A stretch of DNA of 64,000 nt from Varroa destructor (Eukaryota; Arthropoda; Arachnida; Mesostigmata; Varroidae). The DNA lies in contig NW_019211460.1 of NCBI RefSeq assembly GCF_002443255.2, forward strand, positions 24,906,882 through 24,970,881, read 5' to 3'. Positions 1-10,595 of the stretch are shown piece by piece. The translations under genes were made by a program, and so were the position numbers. The notes under the pieces were generated by a model. It was not told where the DNA came from and made no database searches. It saw only the letters and a program-made list of their open reading frames with translations. How positions within the stretch are numbered: the stretch's first letter is position 1; every line of letters starts with the position of its first letter.

Positions 1-906
1 CGATAATAGAACACTCCGCTAGTGTTACTAAAGCCACCTTCAGCGGCAACGGTAACAAGGCCGTCAGCCAACGCTGCAATAAACCTCTTCAGTGGGTGAC
101 AAAACCGAGATATACCAATGATCGGCTAAGTAATTTTATATGTATGTATATACATATATGTATATTTGAATAAGCGAACCAACGTTCATCGTTCTGTCAA
201 CCTTTTCCTAGATGCCAGAAACAGGCAGACTGAGAGGTTCTAGAGAAAGAAATTGAGAGAGAGATTTCCCTCAAGCGCGCGAGCGACCCACCGACACAGC
301 CCCCTTTCCTGCTGAGGGTTGGCGAGTGGCACAGGCTTGCATTAGGCGCAATGTGGAAGCTTTCAAAACCTCGAAGGGCTTCCTGTCGTGTCCACGTCGA
401 CGTGCGGTCCCAATGATCACTGCCGCTAAACCCATCTGTCGGTACCGGCAAGTGCTGTGGACTTTGCTCCACGTGTTCCGTCCGTCTCAGCCGTTCCAAC
501 CAACTTTCGCTGCTCGACAGCGAGCAACGAATAGTTCGATTTCCGTTGCATCGAAATCCATTGCATCAGGTTTATTCGTTCGCCTGCCTCGCCTGCCTGC
601 GGTGGTCGGCTTGTGGCGTAGCGGTAACGGCAGCCATGCAGCTAGCCTATTCACACAACACGACGGCCCTAAACCGTCCTGGAACCGCTACCGCTGCCGC
701 TTCTGCTCAGTCGTCGGTCGGTCAGCAGCGGTGGTATCCTACAGGCAGTGTCCTCCTTGCCCATCCGTCCTTCTCTTTCGTCTCCCCACAGCCTCTATTC
801 GCCGCTAACACCAGAGCCCAGCCCAACCCAGCCGTGGCGGTAGTGAAGGTGGCGATATTGGGCAGACGGCACCGCTGCGCGGACCAGCTCCCTGTGTCTG
901 TATCTT
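1..906. other. no supported gene
   Basis: I see no gene here. A short imperfect TA/TG alternating patch lies near 140-168. The segment 300-1050 is CpG-rich and carries open frames on both strands, but they start at GTG or TTG or run through the CT repeat, and none has protein-like character. Confidence 0.5.
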
Positions 907-927
907 TCTCTCTCTCTCTCTCTCTCT
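907..927. repeat. (TC)n dinucleotide microsatellite
   Basis: Perfect TC alternation of 21 bases, preceded by a short T-rich lead. It creates long Ser/Leu and Arg/Glu frames on the two strands, which should not be read as genes. Confidence 0.95.
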
Positions 928-2376
928 GAACCTCACCTCTCGCACATTGGCCCATCGAGCTTTCGCCGCCAACAACGCGGGTACCATGTGTCCAGGCAAC
1001 GGGCCACGGGCAACACAGTATTCGGCGTTTGCCTGTTCGTCCGCCAACGAACGAGAGAGACACGCTGGTACAGAACGTTGCTACGGTCAGATACACTTCC
1101 AGTGCCGCTACGACCGTTATAACATACCAAACCGACGTACAGATGCATCCCTACCATTTCGAGTGCCCTGCTTTGGAATTTCTCCCGTCACCTCGACGAT
1201 AAGGCCATGCCACAAGCGATAAAATGGGGATGTTTCTGTGGTGTGACAGCAGATGAGATTGAACGGGTGGAAGCGAAAAGCAGTGGGAGCTTTCTGCTAA
1301 CGTAGCGCATACTCAAATACACAAACACCAGGTACAGACACGCCGACACAGAGATACTTTTATTCACCCACGCAATACAACGGACGAGCCCAACATCGAC
1401 ACGTTCCTGTATTGCCAGATGCTATACATTGTAGCAAGACACGTCCAAAGTAGCTAGGTTTTAGTGTAGTAGCTTTAGATATTTGTACACCTGGTCTACT
1501 TCAACATGACCAATCAGTAAAGTTCAGTAGCCTTGATTGTTGTTGGCTGGCATCGAATGCTGATGTGCTTCTATGAGTGTTAGTTTCGATCTTTTCCCTC
1601 ACTTTGCGCCCGGCTAGGTAATCACGATAATTCGACTCGGTTCAACCTTAGCCCGGCGGCCGACAGGTTGGCAGTCGTCAGCTCGACCTTCACTTCTATG
1701 TGTTTCTAAGCATTCTAGCCAAAACGGACACAAGCTCAATACACACGCAGGCTCCGCGTTATATCAGTAAACTAAGACTGGGTCTAGGACTCGCGGTCTT
1801 TGCTACTTGCTTTTACTAAGCACAGCGGGTAATTGAGCAGGGAACAAGTCTCTCTTTAAAAAACCATTGATCACTTTTGGATATACAGAGACGCCACAGG
1901 GCTGCGACGATTCTTGCAACAGTAGTAGCGGCGCCAGAATGTTTGGGGGGTAGGTAGGTAGATAAATGTGGCAGCCAGCTAGAGACCGAGCTAAGGCGTT
2001 GCTCGCAAGTAGATACACGTGCACACTTCGAACAGACAGAGTCAACAATAGCCGTGGAAGACACGGAGCCACACAAAAAGTGCCACCACCGTATGAAACG
2101 ACAGTCATGCCAAATGTTTTGTTTCCCGAAAGCTTTTTACATGTCCTATAGCTTACTGCGGAGGCGCTACAGGCCACGTTAGTGCTCCAAATGCGACCGA
2201 CCAGCCACCAGGCGGCGACAATTGTAGAACTTTGACGTTTAAAGGTAAAAGGTTGTAAGCGAAACAACAGAATAGGCGCTTACCCAAGTGCACTTTCTTG
2301 CGCAAAAGGTATCGAAAAAGCAAGTAGCATGTCCAAACATGTCTCTTGTAAAAGGTCACTTATGAAGATGGCATAG

Positions 2377-2377
<1 letters not shown>
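928..2377. other. no supported gene
   Basis: I see nothing firm. A minus-strand open frame of 154 codons (1803-2267) lacks clear protein character. No strong splice or promoter signals stand out. Confidence 0.45.

Positions 2378-2410
<33 letters not shown>
2378..2410. repeat. (TA)n dinucleotide microsatellite
   Basis: Perfect TA alternation of 33 bases, about 16 units, flanked by unique sequence. Confidence 0.95.
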
Positions 2411-2413
<3 letters not shown>

Positions 2414-3928
2414 AGAGAATGCCGAGCGCGTTCGTGCCAGCACAGGGTTGGCAAACTAAGGCGTAATACTCTGTAAAGTCACTTGTTCTTCTTTACGTTA
2501 TGAAGATGGGGTCTTGTGGCTGCCGCTGTGGCCAGCAGATTTGAGCATCTTCATCGCGTTCACGGCGGGTAGGTTTTTACTTCCAGGACATCAGTCACTA
2601 GTTTGACATTTCGGAAACGGCGCTTTTTAATGATCTTTCAACGATATAGAGCCGATTAATAGATTTGTTATACCTGTCACAAGTGCAGGTATAAGTCAAC
2701 CTTTTTGTCGACAGCTTTTGAACGCTGCTTTTACGCAAACGTGCTCAAGTTATCTTCACGGCCGAAACTACTCAAGAAAGCATCTAGAAAAGCATGGGAT
2801 ATCTCTGTTGCGCTAAATATAAAAATTAACGGCCATCTCCTTTCAGGTATTACTATTATAAAATAACTTTTTATAAGACCTCGAAAATCGAAGTCCACCC
2901 ACGAGCTCACATTCTTCAACAAAAAAAAAGTAAGACTCCAGGACCAAGATGCGTTAGTTAGTATGGCATGACAGCCGCTAGTTATACCTCCTTTGAGGGC
3001 ACAACATCTGAATTTTTCTATAATCTTACAGCATTTTACAGTAATCGCTTACAAGCGACAGATGACACAGGGTCTCACTGAAATGTGCTAGCATCCATTA
3101 TTGCATTTAAATTAAGTATTAAATTAACTCTGTTCTTGAGAGAACGAACCAAAAGGAAACCGTTCGTGTCCATATGTTAAATGTCGCTTGTGCAAACCAA
3201 GTGCTAAATAAATATAGTATCTTCGCGATACTTTTATAAATTTACTATAACATCAATAGCCGTCTGAACTTGGTTGAGCGTAAGCTTCAAATGCATTCGC
3301 TACGACTAGAAAAAAAGGAACAACGTTTTCCTTTATGTAGTCAAAGTGCCTCTTCGAGTGGCACGAGTACGACGACTAATGTGCCTAGTACCGATTTGGA
3401 CATTGGAAACAAGTAGGCCAAAAAATCCTGACAACAGCACTCACAGAGCAAGTTCGTATCTCCGAGCAACTGACAACGGCTCTGCCACCCATTTTGGAAG
3501 TATATACAGCATAAGCATAGTTAAATTTTCTAAGATCTCACTAGCTTCCTAGGTATATGGTGCCGCTGCTGCGCAGTCTTTTTCTCTTCCTTTCTCCTTC
3601 GAAGTAGAAGATGGATGATTTTTTAGTGATCTACCATAATAGAAGTAGTCAGATACCGATTGACTGAGCCGTCCGTATACCGACCGGCGTGCCGCAGGGT
3701 AGAACGAGTGAGCCCAACTAGTTCCGTGAATGCCAGCTACCAGGACGGGAAAGCTAGTGGCATACGCCGCTTGGCAGAGCGCTAGTTGAAAGCAAACGTG
3801 TAAGCAGTCAGGCAGTCGACTAAAGGAGCATGAGCAAGAATACTGACTAGGTGGCTACGTGAAAGCGGCCTGAGAGGGGAGCAAGAAAAAGAAGAAAAGG
3901 GGCAATCGAAACCTTGCCGGTATCTGTT

Positions 3929-3929
<1 letters not shown>
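2411..3929. other. no supported gene
   Basis: Mostly A+T-rich unique sequence (about 2580-3340), then more balanced sequence. No open frame above about 70 codons and no repeat of note. Confidence 0.5.
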
Positions 3930-3989
<60 letters not shown>

Positions 3990-3990
3990 C
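3930..3990. repeat. compound tetranucleotide array (CCTG)7(TCTG)4(TCTA)3
   Basis: Seven CCTG units (3931-3958) pass directly into four TCTG units (3959-3974), then three TCTA units (3975-3986). Each motif differs from the previous one by a single base, as expected if point changes arose in one array and each variant then expanded. Related arrays occur at 19051, 38879 and 59133. Confidence 0.95.
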
Positions 3991-4536
3991 TGAACGATCG
4001 AATAGACACCAAACGCAGCGTAGTAGCAGTCAAAAGGAAACGAGAGGCGCAAACGAGAGAGAATGAGAGGGGGGAAAGAAAGGACCAATGAACGTCCTCC
4101 AAAAAACGGTCATAGCCCATTCGGAAAAACAACTGTTATTAGTAGTAATAACAACTACTGCATACAACTGCATGCTTGCCATTGTTGTTGTTGCGTGTTT
4201 TTTACTCCATCTAGTCCAGCTAGATCAGAGTCAATTCAACGACAGGTCACTTGGCGTTACAAGTAACTTGCAGCTGATACGACTATACTACCTAGACAGT
4301 AGCTAACCAACTGTGGCTTCATTGTCAGCTGCATCCTAGGCATAGAGTTCAGGCGACTTGGCCTAGTTGGCCTACTGACATCGCCAGCGCTGCTGCAATT
4401 ACAGCAGCTAGTTTTGCTTCCTTCTGGCCATCTGTAAGCTACCATAACAGTGAGCCTGATACTGCCTTAGTGATTGTAAGTATATATAAATCGGTTGAAA
4501 GCCGATCTGAACAGCAGACTTGCTTATCTACTTCCG
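3991..4536. other. no supported gene; TATA-like site at 4483-4490
   Basis: Short open frames only. A TATATAAA octamer at 4483-4490 sits just after a GTAAGT string. Either could be chance, and no convincing ORF follows on the plus strand. Confidence 0.35.
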
Positions 4537-4917
4537 TTACTGCCAAGGATAACGGTAGAGTAGTGCGGCTGTATTTACTAGCTTTGTACTACAGTTATCG
4601 ATGTTACGGCTAGCTAATCCAAGTATAATAAAAACACCATCAACGCAATAAGCGATCATAACACACGAGACCATAAATACTCGAATGCCAATGCCGCCGC
4701 CTACGAAATCTGCTAGCCGTAGCTGTTGCTGCTGATACTGCAGCAACTGTGCATAGCTTGAATCACAATACGAGCGATAGGAGCGGCAATAGAATCTCGA
4801 ACTACAAACTACTGCAGGTGACTGCCGATGCACCTGATGCCTGGCACTGACGTCTCGATCGATGGCCTGGCTAACGTTTCCGACGAACCGAAGGTCTGTC
4901 GTGTCGCTTCCATACAT
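4537..4917 (-). CDS. hypothetical small membrane protein ORF (126 aa)
   Basis: Complete ATG-to-TAA frame on the minus strand with A at -3 of the start. Codons look gene-like, with many purine-N-pyrimidine codons. The product starts MYGSDTTDLRF, has a polar and Tyr/Cys-rich middle (residues 40-60), a QQQQ run at 62-65, and one long hydrophobic stretch at about 71-101 that could span a membrane. Possible N-glycosylation sites are N14 and N108. No family is recognised. It could be a single-exon orphan, a coding exon, or a chance ORF. No promoter or poly(A) signal was pinned down. Confidence 0.3.
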   Translation of the reverse strand: MYGSDTTDLRFVGNVSQAIDRDVSARHQVHRQSPAVVCSSRFYCRSYRSYCDSSYAQLLQYQQQQLRLADFVGGGIGIRVFMVSCVMIAYCVDGVFIILGLASRNIDNCSTKLVNTAALLYRYPWQ

Positions 4918-7900
4918 GTTTACTATACTTGCAGAGGTCTAGCATGGCGCCAATCACGTATAAGGTAAATCGCGTTCTCAGAAGATTACTGGTATCGACT
5001 GCTCAAGGCACGTCTTACTACTACAGCGGCGACTCATCTGTCCTTTTCACGTTTACACCTATTGCTGAAAGCCACGACAAAAAGGACATTAAATGGCAAT
5101 GAAATCGGGGGAGGATTCAGTCGACAACTGGGCGTCTTTATCACACGATACACATAAACCCGATGTAGTCAAAAAGACAGAGTTTGTCGTCCGAAGATAG
5201 TGAAGTGACTGAGAAAAAAAATCAATAGAACTATCCCGTAGTTATGACGCAAGCCCCACCACTCTCCTTTTGAACTGGGGCACTGGTGTCGGTGCCTGGT
5301 CGTCGGCTGGACAAAAAATATACCTAGAACATGTCAACATGCCCCAAAAATATGTACAGCTAGAACGCTTTTAGCTAGACAAGCACAGATGCACCCGGGT
5401 TAGCTACTGATACGGCGCTGAGTATAAACGATCGTAATAGCAGAGCGACAAAGTCGTATGGAAGCGTCGTGTGGAAACAACAAAACGATTATGTATCGGC
5501 GGCATGAGTGATGAGCGTTGGAATCGGTTTTCCTAGTGGCAAACGCGTACCACAGCACAAAGGGTCGATTACGCTTTTAGTGTGCGCGGATGGATTCATA
5601 CAGAAGCCCCAATATTCACTCTGAGAGACATGACAGATATAGATACCAATTTACATCTATATTTGAGCAGTTTCGTTTCGAGCACTAGCGCTAGATATAC
5701 TTATGTAAACACTTACATGCGTTCTCGAGGCAGAAAGCTGCGGACGGACAAACGGCAAAACAGTATGGCAGTATGGGGCTCCGCACGCCCGGTAGCACTC
5801 ATAGCGCAGCAAAGAAGAGGAGGATAAATAATATCGTAATACGTGAGCAAAGATGACTGGTATTTCTAACTAAAAATATGAATGCAAAGAAAACATGGAC
5901 GTCTCAGCGACAACAGTCTGAGCCAGCGCTGTGTAGATGACTAAGTGCCCGTTGATAGAAGGACTGACTGCTTCGTTCGTCGAGGTGTACGTACGCGACT
6001 CTCATTAGATATTTTCGTATAATAACTCTATATAACGTAGGGAAATGAGTACTTGCTTCTGAGCCACTCGTAAGCAATGCACCAGCAGCGATTATCAGAG
6101 GCAGAAGCGGCAATTGTTTTCTACTTTTATTCTTCAATTCCTTCAGGCTTTTTCCATTTTTCTCACTTATTCTGCTTCTCTCGCAATCAATCCCACAAAG
6201 TCTCCCCCGATCTGGCGTTTGCACGCTCCTGCTTTCCCAAATTCAGCCGGTCTCCGTGGCTTTCCTTTGAGCGCACTGGGAGGCACATCTGGACAGACTC
6301 ATAGCTCGACCAAATGTGTACGTATAAGCACCTGACAACCGGCAGCTGATACAAGGAACTGCAAACTGCGGAGGGGTACGATGGTGAATGGCCCGGCGCC
6401 GCCGAGACTACAGCCGTAGCAGACACGTTTATCGATGAACTGTTCGTTTCGTAGTTGGCAAACGGTTAAGGCTACTGTTAAAGTAGTAGAAACCGCAAGC
6501 GGGCTGTTTATAGAAGGCCAACCCGGCGAACTGCTTGACCGCCTGAGTGCCGCCGATCTGCCAGTTTGCTCACTCTCTTCTTGCTCCCTAATCCCTTGGA
6601 TGAGATTGCAACAAATCAGTGCAAAAGCCACCGATGAAGCAGAAAAAGATCGAGTAGATGCAGTCAGTGAGAGAGAACGATAGTCCTCTTGCGGTGGAAT
6701 ACGGGCCTGCTGTTCGTCGGATTTAGCAGCAGTTGTAGCAGTTGCTGTGATGGTGGCAGTTTTGTTGCCAGTCGTAATGGCCACGGCAAGCAGACGGCGG
6801 AAAGAAGCGAACACGACCCAGACAAAGAACTTTGTTACTGCGTGACTAGCTGATCGTTGAAAACTGCTCTCAACTACTCGGGACCTTTAGCGGTTCGTTG
6901 AGAAAAACTCAAGGCATCCGTCTTACAATACAAGCTAAACTATGCGAGTCTAGAGGGCAGCTGTACAGAATAAAGAAGCTAGTGGGTAACTGTGTGCGCA
7001 AACATTATATCGCTTTATGGCAATGCCGATATCAGTGCTTACGCTGATCCCAGTTGCCACAAGCTCAAGAACGTCATAACCAAGCACAGCAGACGAAATC
7101 GACAAGTCGTGCCCGTCCTCGAGGTGGCCATTGCCTACCGCAGGTTACAGGCAATGCGCATCAAAGTGAATGCAGGCTCAATACTTATAGTTTCTCTTAA
7201 AAGCCACGTCGCATGCGGAGGAAAAGGTCAATGCCACGAGTGGGTCTGACGAATCAAAAAAACACGCTCCTCGACAAGTTTCTTCGTCATCCCTATCACT
7301 TCCTGCGGAAGCTGCATAAAAATGCCATCACATAAAACGAGCATCTGATACATTTCTTGAATCCACTGTTTAGTGATAATGAGTGCAGTGTGTCCTAAAA
7401 TCAACTTATGAGCAAATCACTTTTGTACACACCGATCTGGGAATATGGCTACCTGTCTTGATATTGATAAATAACAACATTACGACATTGCGCATGGACA
7501 TGTATTTATGTACATATATTATCGGTATAGTACAATAAGCTGGAATTGTAAGTGCTAGTCTCGGGCATAGCTGTGACCGATTCTATTCTCTGTAGTAGAT
7601 CTAGCAGACATAGGACGGATAGTCAGAGTAGAATACTGGGTTGTATGATTTGGGCGTTGCCAAAGTGTGCAAACGTCATGGCAGGTGCTATCTTAATAGC
7701 TCCGCATACGCGCACATGGGCTGAATCTATGGTGTTAGCTGCGACGATGATTAACAAAGTCGAGCTTCTTCGGACCGGCGAGTTAACGGACTGAGCAGCC
7801 TCTAGGCCTTTCTATTCAGCTCATCCGTTAGACGAAACAGTCACCAGCATCGTTGACACTTGAATCGGTACGACGCTCAACGAACATGCTTCTTCACACA

Positions 7901-9867
7901 AGCCATAGCTTTAAGCGGGACTTAAGCTTTGAGTTTGCAAGCAAACACGCAGAAGTTCCCGTGATTCGATAATCGTTCAATCATCCCGAGTCCCAGATCC
8001 ATTTCGAGGACTCATCCCGTTAAACTTTATCTACTACACTTATAGCAGTTTTATTGTAGTTTTTGTCTATTTATTTAGTCCATAGTCAAAATCGTATACT
8101 GTAGCTGCACAAAGAGAAGACCGTAACACAGTTATGAGCACGATTTGGTGCACTCGCTTTGACAAAGGATAGTATTTTGTCTAGGGGCCGCAAACATTGT
8201 CTTTCAGAGCTGGTGCTTGTTTTCTTAACTTCAGCAACCATTACCGGCTCCGCAGTGAACACCACAATCACCAGCACCATCACCTTCGTCCATTTGCAGA
8301 ATTTCCTACGCCGAACCTCTTAAAGGGGTTCTACGCTCCCCACTCTTATTCTTGGTCTGCCTCTTGTTGTCGTTTGGCGCAGCAACATGCGCATCGACTC
8401 AGCGGCAAACATGCATCAAAGTTTTGTTCGCAGCCAAAAGAAGGATAACTGCCGGTAGCCGCCTACTACGAGTATACTTGCGTGGTTTCGACTCTTCGGC
8501 CGCACAGGAAGAAGCTATGTCCCTTTTCTGATTGCTTCCTGTATCTCATGCAGCGCTTGTTCCGGCTGTCCGGATCAGCAACAGCGATGACAAGGATATC
8601 GGCGGGCAAATTGGCAGCAATGAAAAGTCAAATAGTAGCATATGGCTCTAAGCGGACTAGCAAAACGCTCAGTAACCAGAAATCTTAAAATTGTTAAACC
8701 TATCACGACCACTATTACTATTAGGATTGGGCAAGGCCAGTTGGACGATTGGCCTGGCTGGCTACAAAACGTCGGATCTTCAAATCGTCCAACTGTCTTG
8801 ATATGTCGAGGCTGAAGCACCCCGGCTTACCGCCGAGGTACAGATAGAGGGGGACAAGGAATTGTCAGACTTGATCAAACGACTCAGCCTTCGTTGAATT
8901 GCTTCCAGTTAGCAAGGGAAGCTGTCCCTTTGTAGGCCAGTCAGCCCTCTTTGCCATCTTCATTCGTTCCCTAAAGCTCTACTGAGCTAGAGAAGAGTCA
9001 ACTAGTTAGTTGTACGATGTGTCGCTTTCTTTCGTTGTACAGATGCTTACTCCATCAGGACCTGAAGTACTAAACGGCCCGTGTGGGTAAATGCGACCCT
9101 GACTGCGTCCTCAATCAATTGGCTATTTCAATGACGTTGTGAGGAGCCAGCAGAGGGAAGTTCATATAAACTTTCAAGTGAAGGCACCTTCGTTTTGTAG
9201 CGGAGCAAATGCTACAGTCGATGGGCACTCTAGTGTGACTATGCTTGGTGGAAGCACCCTTGCTAATATTGGCATTGCTGTATGATACCAAATATGATGG
9301 TGTAGTAAAGGTCTCAGACTTGCTCTACTGCTCCAAGCGTACAAAGCTGATAAGTTCTTATTCCGTTTATGGTTAGGAACATCGAAATATTAATTGAACC
9401 AACGCGATAAATTTAGCCTAATGTCAGTAGCAATTCGTGTTCTAAAGTCCCGGGCCCTGCATGGCCACACAGGTACGGAAGGGAAAAAACACACAAGTGT
9501 TTTTAAATAAAAATTTATTATTAAAAAAAATTAAATAGGGTCGAGATGCATTTGATAATCATTTAGCCCAATAATGCAGGCTCTGATCTATGCATTGTTT
9601 AACAATAACGTGACGGTACAATATATTAAGATGACAAACGTCGTTGACAAACGCTTGTTTTGGTAATAGACAGAAACCACGCTAACGTTTGTTCACTCAC
9701 AGAGCTGTAAATAAAAAGGAAAAAATAGCCACATCCATTGCGGCCACCATCTTTCGGTTTCCACCAACCGCCTGAACGTTTCTTCAGGCACGATCGTTAC
9801 CATCATCGCGACGTAACCCTGTGGACTTTGGGTGGTCATCATTCTGAAATCGCGTTTTTCTTTTTCC
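4918..9867. other. about 5 kb without a supported gene
   Basis: Unique sequence with only short frames. The least random-looking frames are 6435-6683 (plus; acidic and Ala/Ser-rich) and 7552-7794 (plus; GTG start after a GTAAGT string). Neither has a domain or clean start. A+T-rich patches lie near 7440-7540 and 9490-9540. No arrays. Confidence 0.4.
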
Positions 9868-9886
9868 CTTCTTCTTCTTCTTCTTC
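9868..9886. repeat. (CTT)n trinucleotide microsatellite
   Basis: Six CTT units inside a pyrimidine-rich stretch (9855-9886). It is not followed by an AG in a useful splice position. Confidence 0.9.
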
Positions 9887-10061
9887 GTTAAAACCATTCT
9901 CGCGTCCGGTTTATCTGTACATGAATAAATGGATTCATGTTACTCTAGCAAGCAAACAAGTAACGGCATATAGCAGGTCCTTTTACCTTCCCTTCTTTTA
10001 GCGCAACACCTTCCTCGTAACGCGCGCGCCGACCAACGGTCGATGACGGCCAGAACAAACA

Positions 10062-10304
10062 ATGAAAAAGCTGTTCGTTCACTTAACTGTCGTTCTGCTT
10101 GCTCTCAGACGTTCACGCCGCCATATACAGACATATTTAGGCTGCTATCCAGACATTTTGCCGGGCCAGCGCAATGGCAGCTCTACTGAAAAACAACCGC
10201 AAGAGCAGTTGTTACGGTGCAATAACAGAAGAAATGGCATACCTTCGCCAAAAAAAAAACAACTGTCACATGAGCACATGGGTGAGCGCGAACAATATCA
10301 GTAG
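10062..10304 (+). CDS. hypothetical ORF with signal-peptide-like N-terminus (80 aa)
   Basis: ATG with A at -3. The N-terminus MKKLFVHLTVVLLAL has the basic n-region and hydrophobic core of a signal peptide, then RRSRR. The rest is polar with Cys28 and Cys53. The frame stops at TAG 10302-10304. A GTGAGC donor-like site at 10282 inside the frame could splice to a good acceptor (AG at 10368-10369), joining in frame to the end of the overlapping ORF at 10174-10467. That would give a 105-aa product with a C-terminal hydrophobic segment and an Arg cluster. TYLGCYPD faintly recalls the start of WSC domains (GCY-x-D), but the further WSC cysteines are absent. Confidence 0.25.
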   Translation: MKKLFVHLTVVLLALRRSRRHIQTYLGCYPDILPGQRNGSSTEKQPQEQLLRCNNRRNGIPSPKKKQLSHEHMGEREQYQ

Positions 10305-10467
10305 TTATCTATGGCGCCGCTTCGCCGGCAGGCTGGCAATGGATCCTGTGATTTCATCTGCGTTTGCAGATGCGGCAGCCACTGCTGTCGCCGCTATCTA
10401 TCTCCTCCTGCGTCGGCGGCGGCTACGATTGGTCGGTGCCAAAGTGATTCGTTTGGGTGTTGTGTGA
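10174..10467 (+). CDS. hypothetical tail-anchored-like ORF (97 aa)
   Basis: Complete ATG-to-TGA frame with G at -3 and G at +4, a strong start context. The product is basic and polar at first (MAALLKNNRKSS), then carries an Ala-rich hydrophobic segment at about 64-78 directly followed by RRRR, then a short hydrophobic tail. Codon pattern is gene-like, especially in the last half. It overlaps the other two frames here, so at most one or two can be real. No family is recognised. Confidence 0.3.
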   Translation: MAALLKNNRKSSCYGAITEEMAYLRQKKNNCHMSTWVSANNISSYLWRRFAGRLAMDPVISSAFADAAATAVAAIYLLLRRRRLRLVGAKVIRLGVV

Positions 10468-10595
10468 TCGATGGAAGGCGAAAGACAAGTTTCTGTAAGG
10501 AGACGAGTCTACCATCGGAACGACGCGGTGCGTACAAAATCATTCGAAATTATGATGGAGCCTTCGAGAGCATTAATTCACTAATGTATCATTAA
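10311..10595 (+). CDS. hypothetical Cys-rich ORF (94 aa)
   Basis: Complete ATG-to-TAA frame with G at +4. It has ten cysteines in the first 62 residues (positions 13, 17, 19, 21, 25, 26, 43, 50, 51, 62) and a charged C-terminus. It lies in the same reading frame as the ORF ending at 10304, separated from it only by TAG, TTA and TCT. The cysteine spacing matches no family I can name. Without its own signal peptide, a secreted role would need the upstream ORF to be joined to it. It may be chance. Confidence 0.2.
   Translation: MAPLRRQAGNGSCDFICVCRCGSHCCRRYLSPPASAAATIGRCQSDSFGCCVIDGRRKTSFCKETSLPSERRGAYKIIRNYDGAFESINSLMYH

Noticed and set aside
722..1096. Overlapping minus-strand frames of 74-124 codons
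   Set aside because: They run through the TC repeat, and the two longest lack a convincing protein-like residue mix. Compositional artefact.
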